The notes under the pieces are model-generated. The model was not told the DNA's origin. It saw only the letters and a program-made list of their open reading frames with translations, and ran no database searches. A stretch of DNA of 64,000 nt, from assembly GCA_028753945.1 (NCBI GenBank), contig JAPNXP010000006.1, positions 2,232,001 to 2,296,000 of the forward strand, given 5' to 3'. Shown one piece after another: positions 1-12,113 of this stretch. Position numbers and translations under genes: made by a program. How positions within the stretch are numbered: the stretch's first letter is position 1; each line of letters opens with the position of its first letter. Source of the stretch: Hexactinellida sp. DTS-2022 (Eukaryota; Porifera; Hexactinellida).

Positions 1-453
1 CGGATTTAAAGTAAATTCGATTTTAATAAAGGAAGATAATCAATTGTGGAAGGATTGTTCTCCAAACTCACCACATTCTACCTGCTCAGTTACTCGATGA
101 AGTAAATAGTAGTTTATGTTCGATTAAATGACAAACCCCGAGATTTCTTTGATCGAAGAAAGTGGAATATCTTTAAAATGGAAACGCAAAAGTTACAATA
201 ATACGTTCTCACAATGATTCTAAATGATTAAGCGAGGCAGGAGGCGCTGTGTACAGCACCATTTGCCCAAATATATGACATTTTTTTGTGAAAGACGGTT
301 TCGCCACTGATAGGAAATACAATTTGCTGGAACATTGTTGAAGAGGTAAAAGAAGATTACTTTCTCTATCTACCAACTAACGAGAGATTTAACTTGACCC
401 ACGAACTCATTTAAGAGAAAGATATTACCTCCGCATTACCTCTTCATGCTTAC
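1..453. other. No gene seen
   Basis: AT-rich sequence without a convincing open frame, tandem array or terminal repeat. Nothing in it resembles the repeat families found elsewhere in the window. Confidence 0.5.
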
Positions 454-461
454 GTGAGAAC

Positions 462-1141
462 CAGGGTTTTACACGCCTTAATTTTTTTACTAGCCATAAG
501 CCTTGTTTTTTTTTAATTTTAAGAAAAAATAGTATGGCGAGTATGATAAATGAAAAAAGCGAAATATAAAAATTCAGGCGAGTAAAATTATTCATTGGTT
601 GCCAGAAAAAAATTAAGGCTAGTAAATAAATTTATTAGATTCGAAAAAATTAAGGCGTGTAAAACTTAAGGAAAGTAAATTAAGGCTTGTAAATATTTAG
701 TGAACAATAGATATTCGAAACAAGTTCTTTTTGAAAGGCTTAATTAATTAACCCAATTAGTGGCAAAGGTGAATATTTTATTAAAAATCTCTAATAAGGA
801 AAAAGCTAATAATGGTGTTTTTACATATAGTAAACACTAATTGTGCAAAGTATAATTTGAAAAATTGTGGCTAATCAACATTTATTCATACTTAAATGGA
901 TTAAAGGATGTTATATGATGAGTAAAACAATTGGGCTATGACTGAAAAAAAAGTAAGGCGAGTAAACCAATTGGCGTTGACCAAAAAAAAACTAAGGCAA
1001 GTAAACCAATTGGGGTAGGATCGAAAAAAAAATAAGGCTAGTAAATCAATTGGAGCTCGGACGAAAAAAAAATATGGCGAGTAGATATGAATGACCAAAA
1101 TTAAGGCGCCTTAATTTTTACACTCATTTTTTAGAACCCTG
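462..1141. mobile_element. hAT-like non-autonomous element, 680 bp
   Basis: The ends CAGGGTTTT and AGAACCCTG are short inverted repeats, and the 8 bases GTGAGAAC stand directly outside both ends (454-461 and 1142-1149). An 8-bp duplication with a CAGGG-type end fits the hAT superfamily. It has no transposase; the interior holds a 40-bp tandem array. A solo right end of a related element (TTTTTTAGAACCCTG) lies near 48820 inside another repeat. Confidence 0.8.
921..1085. repeat. Minisatellite, about 40-bp unit, four copies
   Basis: Units begin near 921, 961, 1000 and 1040 with GTAAA(A/C/T)CAATTGG and run through an A-tract to a TAAGGC(G/A/T)AGTA-like motif. The array sits inside the 680-bp hAT-like element. 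The minus-strand open frame over it is a by-product of the repeat, not a gene. Confidence 0.75.
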
Positions 1142-1204
1142 GTGAGAACTAATAGTTGGTTTTTAATACTAGTATCTCATCTACAGGAGGTTCAATTAAT
1201 AAAG

Positions 1205-1720
1205 GTCACAAAGGAACCGAAAATTTTTGACCAAATTCTGGAGTCGAATTTTGATCAATTTTTATTAGTAGAACTTTGATAAAACTTAGAAATTCAGTTT
1301 ATGATTCATTTTTTATCAAAATTCTACATTATTTACTGTTATGGAACTTTGAACAAATGGTCGCACATTTTGATCAAAAATACTTGTCGATTTTAGATAA
1401 AATTTACATGTCGATCTTTGATCAAAATTCAAAAGTTGCTTACACTAACAATTTTGGATCAAGGTTCTACACCCAAATGCTTAAATGCCATTTATATCTT
1501 TCATCAAATTAGAAAGGGAGCTGATTTGATCAAAGTATACTGTATGCTGCTGAGCTAGAACTTTGATCAAATTCTGCAAAGATTTGATTTTAACAATGTT
1601 CTACAATTATATAGTGGTGTAGAAATTTGATTAATGATTAGAAATAATTGAATTATACTTTTGTCAGGTTATTGGGATGGCTCAAATATTTTATCAAATT
1701 GGTGTTATTCCTCATCAATC
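1205..1720. repeat. Region rich in the palindromic motif TTTGATCAAA
   Basis: The motif TTTGATCAAA(T/A)TT and one-base variants recur about a dozen times over 500 bases in both orientations, spaced roughly 25-60 bases. The 78-codon open frame within (1276-1512) has the low-complexity composition expected from the repeat. It looks like a diverged tandem array; no flanking duplication was found. Confidence 0.6.
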
Positions 1721-1947
1721 TTATTCCAAGAACAATTAAATTATTTATGTTTATCCGTTTACACTATTTATGAGTTTTCAAGTGGTAACTATATTCAATG
1801 TACCTAGTATATAAAGTTATATACGAATAAAATGGTGAAATTTACAATAATGATTTTGAACACAGATTGCAGAATTATCAGACTGAATAAGCGTACAGAT
1901 AGAGTACCAAATTAGTGAAGGAAAAAAACTGGCATCTCTCAATTATA

Positions 1948-2440
1948 CACTAAGCGGCCAAAAGTGTTGAACAATAATAACATGTAGACAAACTATCAAG
2001 CTTCCAAGAGCACAGTAATATCTGTAGATGCATCAAAATGGGTGTTTACATTAAACGACATGTCAAGTATAATAAATTAAGAAAATCTTTGAATTTAATT
2101 TTTGCGATAACCTCATTAAGTATATTATAATCAAATTAAAAATATAATTCCTGATCATTATGAGGCAGTTAGAATAAACAAATTATGATTTCTTATTTGA
2201 ATAACATATGCTCGAATCACTCTAGATGCATGATTTCTAATCAATACTAGTATTTCCACTGAGATATAGTCACATTCCCACTTTTGCCACAGGTGGCAAG
2301 TGGCACGAACACTTATGTCACTTCAAGGATATTGGATAAAAAGGACTTAAAATCACAATGTTCTGAATTTTATAACGATAACAAGATATTTAAAGCCATT
2401 TAAAAGTAGTTTAAACAGCCGCTATTACGCTACAATAAGC
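1948..2440. mobile_element. Tc1/mariner-like element copy, right end lost
   Basis: It starts after TA with CACTAAGCGGCCAAAAGT and is collinear with the complete copy at 12114-12678, including the shared middle motif GGCAAGTGGCACG near 2300. The matching right inverted repeat cannot be found, so this copy is truncated. It carries no transposase. Confidence 0.65.
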
Positions 2441-2784
2441 TTATTCACACAAAAGAATCATATCGATCGAAAATATTATCCATAAATTAAACGTGTTGCA
2501 GAAAACTCAGTAGAGAATTTGCGAGTAGGTAGTTTTTAAAATATCACGAGGGATGATCAAGCTGGCGCTTTAATAAATTATCAACATGTACGAAATAATA
2601 TGCTCAAAAGAAGGATGGAGATTCCAAGAAATCACAAAAACAGCAGAAGAATATAATAATATGTTGAGACTCACTCGTTTAGCGTCAAACTTTCGAACAA
2701 TTATAATTCTCTCTGAAGAAGTAATGCTTTCTAGTCTAAAAATCACGAAATGTTGATTTTGAACGGTCTTTCTATGTTGCACTC

Positions 2785-2950
2785 AAATTTGGACAGGTGA
2801 ATTTTAAAGGTTCTCGAAATGTAACAATGACGTCATAACTTGTCGAGATGTGAGAAACTTTGAGTGGAAACCTCAACTTGTTGGCGGGTGCCAAAAATCA
2901 CATTTGGAAACCGTCCAGTTTCTTCAATCAACTCGGAACATACAAAGAAA
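2785..2950. repeat. Dispersed repeat, inverted copy near 49275-49445
   Basis: The segment with TGACGTCATAACTTGTCGAG and GGCGGGTGCCAAAAATCACA is found again as reverse complement at about 49275-49445. A further diverged relative lies at 55196-55560 inside the Harbinger-type repeat. No ends or target duplication were resolved. Confidence 0.65.
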
Positions 2951-2967
2951 TATATATATTGAAAGAA

Positions 2968-3137
2968 CATGTCCTATATCTCAGATATAGGGACATATTT
3001 ATGAAAAATACTCCATAAAAACACACTTAAAATGGTGAATTTTCTTATAGGGAATCGAGCTATTTTTTACCTAAATTGTGTTGGAAAAAAGCCAAACTTT
3101 TAAAATATGTCCCTATATCTCGAGATAAAGGGACATG
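2968..3137. repeat. Pair of palindromes around ATGTCCCTATATCTC
   Basis: Two near-perfect palindromes (2969-2996 and 3107-3136), each made of ATGTCC(C)TATATCTC and its complement, stand 110 bases apart, so each can form a hairpin alone or pair with the other. Probably a small foldback repeat. Confidence 0.55.
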
Positions 3138-3354
3138 CTTTGTATACACCCAGGCATGTGTTTTAATAGTATAGATTTAATTAAATAGATAAATTATTAA
3201 AATAAATAGTTAAATTATCAATTTAAAGACATAAGTACTCAATTATAATATGCGGGTAATCCTGCAACGAATTATTTACTGTTATTTCCTTTTGGTTTTT
3301 CTCTATCAGACACTTAGGAGTACGTGTGTAAGAACTGTCTGATTAACATCAAAT

Positions 3355-4995
3355 ATGGCAGAGTTCCTAAATAGGGTTGTGCCGGGGATTGACTTTCCCC
3401 GGATCCCTCCTGAGCTATCTGGTCTGACTGTGATTGAACAGAGACTGGTATCTCCCAGACACGAGTTCATGAACATAAGATCTCTGGGCAGGGAGATACA
3501 GCACGGGCTGCATGGCACGGTTGTTAATGTTCCCAAAGACATAGATAAGACTGTTAATCAGTTACCTAGGACATTTCCACAGTCCCAAACCATTCAGTTA
3601 CAGTTGTTTCGTAAGTTATCGTTCGCAAAACCTTATTTATACGAAACGATAAGACCAAATGTAGTGTTAGAAGCATCTCGCTATCTCCTAATACTGAGCT
3701 CTTCAAGCTAGAGAAGGTAGTAGTTTCAAAGGATTGGATAAACTCTGTAACACGTACTGGTTCTGGTAATGTTAATTTATAGTTAATCCCAATGACAAGC
3801 CTTCTGATATAGTTATGGATGAAGAGGAACAGGATTCTGAGACTGTTCCTGGTATTGAGGATCTCTTCGATAAACTTGAGTTGTTGAAGGAGCTTGATGA
3901 TTGGGATGAGATCAAGGATGATTTCCCCATAAACCCTGTTCTTTAGACACATTGCTGCTGACTAATGAAAACTCTTAATGAAATTGGCTCCTGGAGAAGG
4001 GAGGAATCCTCAGTGCTTCTTATAGGATAAGTTTATAGAGGAACTAGCTTACCTTTGTGTGTTTGCTGGGCATTGCAGGCATTGCCTGAGGACTTGTATA
4101 TTCTCAAGAAATAAAGTCTGACATTTTGAGGTTAGATACTCAATACAAATATTCTAAATCTTTACAATTAATATTATGTTAATTGTTATAGTAACCAAGC
4201 ATTTTTAGCTAAATTCATATGTGTATCCATGGTCAAATGATATGCTTCTTGTAATTACTATCTTACTATAGTTTGTATGAGAAACCAAAGTCTACAGAGG
4301 ACAGGCTATAATAGTGTCTGATGTTCTCAATGACGACAATCTGGAGAGAATGGTTAAGGACGATGAGCCTTTTAAATTCATTAAGCAAGTCCGGTCTACT
4401 CTTGCATTCTGGCAACAGAAACAGAGAGAGCTGATGTCGATGATAAGTCAGCTGGATTGTCCCACATTATTTCTAACCCTGTCTGCTGCTGAGACTAAAT
4501 GGCTAGAGCTACTGAAGATACTGAAACATATCCTAGATGACGTTAAGCTGTCTGTTGAAGAGGTTCTGGAATTCCAGTGGAGTGAGAGAGCAGAACTGAA
4601 AAAGAGAGATTCTATCACTTGTGAAAGGCAATTTGATGTCTGCTCCAAGGAACTATTTAAGGTGCTTCGATCAGAGGTTAGTCCCCTTGGTAAATTGACT
4701 GATTTCTATTTGAGAATAGAATTTCAACAAAGATGGTCCCCACATGTGCATTAATTACTTTGGGTACAAGATGCCCCTAAGTATGGTCACAATCCGTTAC
4801 ATGAAGTAATATGATCAATTGATCGTACTATCTCATGTGAATTGCCAGATGAGACTAGTATACTAACTGAGGATGATATTAAGTTACAGAGACATAGGCA
4901 CACAAATACGTATTATAAAAAAAAGCCGTTTCGGCGAAGTAGTTTGGTAACCGTACCCTCCAATGGTATCAATTAAAATTCTAGAACCATTCAAA
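3355..4995 (+). pseudogene. Helitron Rep protein, N-terminal part
   Basis: A first open stretch (3355-3711, 118 codons) matches the Helitron block with LTVIEQRLVSPR, then a nuclear-type NVVNVPKDIDKTV and NPxYETIRP-like end. The reading continues in other frames with an acidic segment at about 3800-3945. The 4314-4754 frame carries SMISQLDCPTLFLTLSAAET and ends in RIEFQQRWSPHVH, where HVH is the metal-binding HUH motif of rolling-circle Rep proteins; a TAA follows at once and LLWVQDAP continues in frame. A last piece reads LQRHRHT at about 4890-4910 and ILEPF at about 4980. Roughly 3950-4310 does not match and may be a small insertion. Single-stranded-DNA nicking was its job; it is no longer functional. 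Confidence 0.8.
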
Positions 4996-4999
4996 TTTT

Positions 5000-6640
5000 T
5001 CTAATGTGGAGGAACTTTATCCGATAGTTAAATCTGTGATATTGGATACCGAAAATGCAAACTATTTGTTGATTTACTTTTTACAGATAACTATTCACTG
5101 AATGTTCGTTTATTCAAACTGTTTTCTTCTGACCAAATGACATTAACTTCTGCAGTTCCAATCCTGTGCCCTTCGACCGAAAATTGTATATTCTATTTGA
5201 TTTCGTACACATATTATAATCTATCAGAAACAATTGGCTAAACTTGAAGGATTATTATCATACGTTCAAATTTCCAGACATGCTCTTATTTCCTTCAATT
5301 TACGATACTAGTAAATCGAATGAGGATAAGTTTGAGGATATTCGTTTACTGTACAAGTCTGAAGAACACTCGATCGTTAAACAAGCCCACAGACTGAATT
5401 ATAAGGCGTGTTGGCCAACTAGCTTTGAATGCCAGAATGTTAATCTATCACTCCGCGTTTTCAATGATTCAACTTGTGCAGCTCTTAAAATACAGAACGA
5501 TTGACGCTCAAGGTTTAAAAACGATACTCCGAATTTCGTAGATATTAATGGTAAGATGTGGAAGATCTTCAATGTGAATACTCCCCATAAACATGTTCAC
5601 TTGAATGATAAATATTATTCGCCACTTACGGAAGACGATTGGCGTTTCGGTTTTCTTAAATTAATCTCTAATTGGATTGAGAGATGGAATTTATCAAATG
5701 GCAAGAATGGTAAACTTAATGCTCAAACTTTCGTAAGTTTGCGCGATTCAAGTATTACACTGCCACTAATAGTTTCTCATCTCATTCAAAATTGTAGTTT
5801 AAATATGTTCTTACTTCCAGGCTTCAAAATGACCCAATAGAACACCAATTCGGATTATATCGAATGATGAGCGGGGCTCAATACCATGTTACTTATTCCC
5901 AAATTTTAGAGAGTCAACGGCGTATGAACATATCGAATATTCTTAAATTGTTTTCACAACAACATAACAAGAGTAAACTATCCCTTGGAAGATTTATTTT
6001 ATTATGATCAATATCTTGGTGCGTTATATGATTTGAACTCCATCAAACTTGAAATTCCTATTCTCAAATTATTTCCTGTATTGGAGGTCACGCTGTTTAT
6101 TCCTACATTAAACACTGTCTTGTATCTCTTACTGAGAACAATGATATAGATTTAAGTGATGCTGTTAAATTTGACTTGATAAAGTATGTTGATCGCGGTT
6201 CTCTGAAGAGGCCCTCAGATCTTGTTGTTGACTCCATAGTGGTCTTATGGAAATTTTCATTAAAATTGATGATGATGAGATATTGAAAACGCAATAACCA
6301 CCTCCCCTTCGCGTACAATATTAACTCAGTTAGCTGAAAGAGGGCTAGTGATTGAACAGAGTGAACACTGGAGAACTAACTACGCTCACTGCAACATTTT
6401 AGGTTGGAGGATATTTAACATATGCAATTAGCGCATCTTAACATATGCGTTAATTGCATATTAGCCAATAGAACTAGAAAAGTGAATTCTCATATAGCAT
6501 CGATAAAGAAAGATACACGTAAATTCAAGAAATTTAAATCTACGTGAATAATACTCGAGACTCCAGTAAATTATATTAATAATAATTACTGTACTAGTAT
6601 TTGACAAATGTAATTATGTTTTGTTCAGTGCATTACTTTT
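5000..6640 (+). pseudogene. P-element-like (THAP9-type) transposase relic inside the Helitron
   Basis: Broken plus-strand frames (for example 5244-5504 and 5556-5840) follow the C-terminal half of P-element/THAP9 transposases. They show HRLNYKACWPTSFECQNVNL, then TFVSLRDSSITLPL, then across a frameshift DPIEHQFGLYRMMSGAQYHV near 5830-5895, and a late GHAVYSYIKHC and RGSLKRPSDLVVDS (about 6090-6230). The THAP zinc finger and first catalytic region are missing or unreadable. The piece separates two halves of the Helitron Rep gene, so it entered after the Helitron. Its own inverted repeats were not found; both borders are approximate. Confidence 0.7.
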
Positions 6641-6779
6641 CTGTGGCTCAATATTCGCGAAATAAACATTAGAAGGACTTGATGTCCTATGTTTACTTTT
6701 CTATCGAATTTAAATGTAAATTAGTTTATCCAGTTTTTATGTGTCGTTTCCAGTCCTTATATTACGAAGTTCACGCTCT

Positions 6780-9105
6780 ATGTTACAAAAGAGCAATACA
6801 TAACTGCATTGAGATCTTGTATTAATAGAGCAACTAAATTTCTGAAACGAAATTTGAATGAAATGCGGATCAATGCTCATAATAAGACTATTCTGCATTT
6901 ATGGAAGGCTAATATGGATCTCCAATACATATTAGACCCATACGCTTGCGCCGTATATGTTATTTCTTATATCCGTAAGTCGCAGCGTGGGATGTCTAAG
7001 CTATTGAGAGATGCCTTAATGTATCTGAAAGCAGGCAATGACACTATTAAAGAGAGACTGAGAGGAATAGCATCATCTCCTGTCTTCCTCTATCTAAGTT
7101 CAGTAGAACTAATGTCTACATTAACAACAATCCTGCTAACAAACGGGTTAGGATACTCAAGTCCAAACCCGTTCTAATGGGTATGGAGCAGGATTCTGTA
7201 GATATACTTCTGTCAAGTTTAATTGAGCACTACATGCAACGACCTGATGAGTTAGAGGAAACATGCCTAGCTGAATTTGCAGCTTGGTATGAATTCAATC
7301 TAGTAGGAGGATATGTAAAATTAATCCCGACTTTGAGGAGGAAAATATGGAAGACGAGGCAGCTTCCCTGGTCGATAATCAGACTATTTCCTCTCAGAGA
7401 AACAGGTTTTATGAGACTTCGTCGTAAGGCTAAAATTATCCGATATAGAAGATATAGTATTATACAGGACGAAGTTAATTTTATAGAAAACAGTTAATGC
7501 TGTTTGTACCATGGAGAACTGACTCTAGTAATACTGACAATATCGACTTTAAGTCTATCTATGCTACCCATCTCAATCTGATTACTCAGAATAGTGAATT
7601 GTTTGAAAGCAGAGACCATCAATTGACGAGGCTATTAATATCCTCGAGGACTTGGACTCTGATGAACTCAACTTTGATGGATTTCTATTGAGGAAATAAT
7701 GAACAATGAGGGTGCAGTGGTTATTGAGGATACGAACTTCCAGGTAGACAATCCAGGGAACGACAATCCCTAGATTTAGATCCCAATAGTGATCCCGGAA
7801 CTAAATCTGTATAAAGATTCTTCAATATACCTAACCTGAATACTGAAGAGGTATTCCATGAGATGTGTCAAGGTTCAGCGTACTGTATTCCTCCACACTC
7901 AGCACTGCTTTAAGACTATGAAGCAGCTGCCTATGTATCTCTATATAGGAGTGGGTGCTGGTGTTGGTAAGAGTACGGTGGTACGAGCCTTATACAAGGT
8001 TTGATAAGATTTAGGAATCACTACCTGGAACTAAGCCTGATGCTATTAAGGTACTGCTAATAGCCCCTACAGGTAAAGCTGCTTTTAACATCAGTAGTAT
8101 GACACTACATTCTGCATTTGCTTTACCTGTAACGGAGTTTAACGGCGAAATGCCTAACTAATATTCTGATGTTTGCAACACATTAAGAAGTAAGCTAAGC
8201 TGTTTGAAAGTTATCATAATAGATGAAATATCCATGGTTGGTAGTAAATTTTGTCTCAGGTTAATAACCGATTGAAAGCCATAATGGATAATTCACTGGA
8301 CTTTGGTGGTGTCTACATCATCTGTGTTGGAGATCTCCATCAGTTACGTCCGGTTAAGGATAGCTATGTGTTTCAATTTTAAATCTCCAGTGGCATAATT
8401 ACGACGGACTGGTTGGTCCGTACCTTTGGGAAAAATTCTCATATATAGAACTGAAGGAAATAATGAGACAAAAAGATGATGAGAAGTTTGCATTAGAATT
8501 AAACAATTTTGCTAAATGTTGTTCAACTGATGATTACACAAATCTATTTACTAGTAGAATTATACAGAAAAATATTTATTAGAATCTTCTCATAAAATCT
8601 ATCCATCTGTTTAGTACAAACGCCAGTGTTAATGCTCATAACGAGACTGTTCTCAATGCATTAACCACTGAAGGTTATAGATTTATAGCTATTGATTATT
8701 TAGTAGGAGACAATGTTGGAGGTATTACTGACAAGCTGTGTAACGTTATTAAACACCTAAAGGAATGTGACACCCGGGATTACCCTATGAGCTCTTCTTG
8801 AAGCGGGGCGTTAGATACCTCATGACAGTTAAAATAACGATATACAAGATGGTTTGGTTAATGGAGCTACTGTACTCCTGAAGAACCTGGTGTATGGTAC
8901 AAAAAGCGATTCTCTGAAACGAGTTCCTTGTATCCCATGGCTGGAGTTTGACGATCCAACTGTAGGAAAGGACAAACGTGCAAAGTCTCAACATCGTTAT
9001 GTTAGAGATAGTGCAATTCAAAGGAACTGGACTCGTATTGGATTGGAAACACGAGGTTACCAGAGAGGGAAAGGTGCGAGTTCCTATTAGTCCAGCAATA
9101 TGGTG
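6780..9105 (+). pseudogene. Helitron Rep tyrosine block and helicase, first part
   Basis: The 6809-7177 frame carries LWKANMDLQYILDPYACAVY followed by VISYIRKSQRGMSK, the catalytic tyrosine block of Helitron Rep. A frameshift leads into 7177-7497, with GMEQDSVDI and CLAEFAAWY, then 7497-7691 with LFVPWR. From about 7915 the helicase begins: GAGVGKSTVVRAL (Walker A, about 7955-7990), LLIAPTGKAAFNISSMTLHS (about 8055-8110), VIIIDEISMVG (Walker B, about 8212-8245) and ICVGDLHQLRPV (about 8322-8355). It continues to YIELKEIMRQKDDEKFALEL (near 8450) and SAxWCKI at about 9090-9108, where the next element cuts in. Numerous stops and shifts; inactive. Confidence 0.85.
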
Positions 9106-9600
9106 CAAGATTGTGCATTTTCGAGATAAAAGTACAAATTTTGCACAATTGTAGTATTATAGGTTCTGATCAACTTCAGCTATGGCACTTAGCAGAATTT
9201 TTGGAAGAACAAATGTTTCAGGAGGTAAAATTTTTGTTATTGTCAGATTCGAGCTCAGCACTTAATTTCCAGCATTTTGATAGGTATATTGACTATATTT
9301 GGTGAGAATATTTTTGGTTTCCATAGCAACGGTAGGAATGTGATAACATTCCGAACCCCCAATTTGGAGTACGTAACCATATTGAATGACCCCTTGTTTT
9401 TCTCGGGTATGCGTATTGAGTGTGAATATACTATTAGAAACACTCTAAATACTAATTGTCAAGCCAAAAGTATGTATTTATCATATTCCCGCTCAAAGCA
9501 AGATTTATCCAAGATCAAAAGTAGTAGTTGCTTGAAGGAGCACTTCTATACTTTGAGCACAGAAAAAGCCGCAAGAACATGCTTTGTACTTGTACTACTT

Positions 9601-9963
9601 CTAGGCAGGCTTGGACCGGTCATAGTTCCATAGTGCAAGGCACATGCTCCCCCATTTATTCGTCCTTGTGTCTTGCCAGTAGCTAGGGGGAGGCTCGCCG
9701 GCTAGGTTAACTTTTGTGATATATCTGACATTTGGATTTGTTGTTGAATTGTATATTATTGGAGTTTCAATTTCCTCATGCCCACATTTTGTAATAATAC
9801 CCTCGAATAATCTAGCATCGCACTTGTACGTAGGTATTGAAATTTGGGTGAATAGTACTAGTAGTATTGTATCTAACTTCCAAGGGCTTCGCCCTGGACT
9901 CAACTGGGGAGCTAACTGCTCTCCCAGACCCCAAGCTGGCGATGCGATGTTTTAGAAACCACA
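9601..9963. repeat. Repeat with CCAGGGGC-type GC module
   Basis: At 9880-9950 the sequence CCAAGGGCTTCGCCCTGGAC, then GGGGAGCTAACTGCTCTCCC and GACCCCAAGCTGGCGATG, is a divergent copy of a module also seen at about 14985-15058, 35203-35275 and 37602-37675. Neighbouring tracts such as AGTACTAGTAGTATTG also match the later copies. Here it lies within the middle of the 2.76-kb element. Confidence 0.6.
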
Positions 9964-11452
9964 ACCCCCCTTATAGTTATAGCAAATCCTAAATCCACCC
10001 CAACCCAGGATCTTCATATTAAATTATAATACTCAGCTCCCCTGCAATCCTAATAGCCTCACCCACTACTACTTTCTGGCTACAGGCCTGCCTTGCTAAT
10101 AGTGATTTGTTAACCGCCCGCCCCCCTAGTCACTTAATGGCACCAGCCCAAAGAGAGGCGTTCCGATCCTGCTTCTAGGTAAATGATTAGCTCTTTCTGT
10201 CCCAACCAACATTTTCTCTCATTTTACTCACAATATCGTCAAAATATAGGGTGTTGTAACATATGCAACTTTTGTTCTTGAATCAAATGGACCTTTATGT
10301 TTTTTAATTAAGCATCTATTTGGTATGAGACGCATTTACTCCAGTCCACACAATAATTCGAACTACATTGACCCATTTACACTAATTAGACAATAAAACT
10401 TGCATCAAAAAGCGCACCCAAGGGGAGGCTAGCTAGGACCATGGCACCTTTCAGGGCTGTAGATGGGGCTAACACCGCATGCGGAGTGATATAAATAGTA
10501 CGGGTATATAATTTACATGTTGTTTATATAAAATCTGAGAGGACTTAACACCCCTAGCTCCCCAGATCTACACCCTTGCCCCTTGAGATATTCTGGCACT
10601 ACCTCTGACCCAACTTGGCTTCCCTCCATTTAATTATTATTAAGATAATGAATTCTAAGCATTCTATTAGTACAGTAGTGAAAACTCTTTCGCTACTGTA
10701 CTTATAATATTGAAGTGATAAAATTCGACCTTCTGTGGATTTAATTCTAGTATTTGTATAGAACTTCCTCCAATTCAAGCGATGGCCCTTTGTCTATGAA
10801 TCGCCCAAAGTCCGCAAGTATCTCATCTCTCATAGTTGTTCTGAGGATGGTTGTTCAGCAATGATTCAAAATGGAATTTGTAAAACGAAAATCGGATCCA
10901 GTTCTCATAGCATTGAAGCGAGTGTCTATCTCAATAATAAACCGTTCTATATCGACCTAACACTCTAATATAATCGGGAAAAACAAACAAACAAAAAAAA
11001 AAACAACAATCGAATTTGAATAATATAAATATATCGTCCCATGAAAGAGCGAGATATCCCACTAATAAATTTGTTTGATAAAAAGAGAGAAGCGGCTGCG
11101 TAGGTTTTAACACTAATATCTGATGGCGTTACAACAACATAAAAACTAGTCATAATTGTGACTAATTATAACAGTATAATAACTAAAATGGTACCTATTT
11201 AAAACCAAATATAAATATTTGCAGGGTGAAGCAAACCCACATATGGAAGTAAGCTGGCAGATCCCTCCCTATAACAGGCTTATGGCCAGCTCACGAACAA
11301 AACGGCACTACCGACAGTGCCTCAGTCCGCCCTTGTTGCATAAATACAATTACTGAAATGGTTCACTTATTTTTGGACAAAATATTGAGGGATCAAAGGT
11401 ATTAAAATGGCAAATCAAAATAGCAGGATATGAAAATGCGTACTTTTGGATC
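9964..11452. other. Interior of the long-inverted-repeat element, no gene recognised
   Basis: AT-rich sequence with a few short frames that lack any recognisable motif. A short tract near 11230-11330 is less AT-rich but does not fold as a tRNA or match a known family by eye. Confidence 0.4.
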
Positions 11453-11867
11453 GACAATTAATATTTAGAGTGTTTCTAATGGTGTATTCGCACTCAGGTA
11501 AGCATAACCGAGAAAAACAAGGGGTCACTCGATATGGTTACTCCAAATTGGGAGATCCGAATGTTATCACATTCTTACCGTTGCTATGGAAAACCAAAAA
11601 ATATTCTCACCAAATATAGCCAATATACCAATCAAAATGCTGGAAATTAAGTGCTGAGCTCGAATCTGACAATATAAAGTCGTTAAGAATGCATTTGAAT
11701 GAACTATCCTGTATTTATACTGCCGGCGATTTCGATTGGGCACCAATTTTTGACCCCCTGAAAATTTGTTTTCCAAAAATTTGCTATGTGCCATAGCTGA
11801 AGTTGATCAGAACCTATAATACTACAATTGTACAAAATTTGATTTTTTATCTCGAAAAGACACAATT

Positions 11868-12066
11868 CGACCATTTCCTGCTCTATATTGCTGGACTATA
11901 TAGGAAGCAGTTTCCTTTCATAGTAGCCGAAGCTCTTCAAGGCGATACTCACGACTGTGTTGTAGTCCATATAGAATTAAGTATGCTACGTAATGCGTTA
12001 TACACCGCACTCAGTAGGGAAAAATCAGTAAGTTATCTGAAAAGGATCCTTAAGCGGTTAAGATAA
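11868..12066 (+). pseudogene. Helitron helicase, C-terminal end
   Basis: Resuming after the inserted element, the frame reads QFPFIVAEALQGDTHDCVVV and then ALYTALSREKSVSYL, corresponding to the last conserved helicase motif (the T-x-HKSQG...ALYVALSR region) of Helitrons. The HKSQG part has been lost in front of GDTHDC. The fragment ends with a stop at 12064-12066; a TA-flanked repeat starts 50 bases further on. Confidence 0.8.
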
Positions 12067-12113
12067 CACTGTGCTATTATGTGGTCTATTCCACTAACTA
12101 GTCCAGATATCTA

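Larger units (their letters stand above)
9110..11867. mobile_element. Long-inverted-repeat element, 2.76 kb, inside the Helitron helicase
   Basis: The left end ATTGTGCATTTTCGAGATAA returns as its complement at the right end (11851-11867). The arms run from 9110 to about 9460 and from about 11453 to 11867; the left arm lacks some 70 bases kept in the right arm. The Helitron frame stops at the left edge and resumes at the right edge, which fixes the insertion. No transposase is recognisable in the 2-kb middle. The arms are homologous to the inner arms of the large inverted repeat at 33.5-39.1 kb (34237-34643 and 37916-38310), so this is a family. Confidence 0.75.
3300..12066 (+). mobile_element. 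Decayed Helitron, interrupted twice
   Basis: Plus-strand fragments in the correct order give the Rep/helicase protein of a Helitron: the region upstream of Rep, the HUH block, the tyrosine block (6.8-7.0 kb), the Walker A and B helicase motifs (7.9-8.4 kb) and the C-terminal helicase motif (11.87-12.06 kb). Two other elements interrupt it, a P-like relic (about 5.0-6.7 kb) and a long-inverted-repeat element (9110-11867). Many stops and frameshifts show it is dead. The true 5' TC and 3' CTRR ends were not identified, so the outer limits are approximate. Confidence 0.8.

Noticed and set aside
901-1098. Minus-strand 65-codon hydrophobic frame
   Set aside because: Generated by the 40-bp tandem array in the 462-1141 element.
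11220-11340. Possible tRNA-derived SINE
   Set aside because: No convincing A and B box pair and no cloverleaf by eye.
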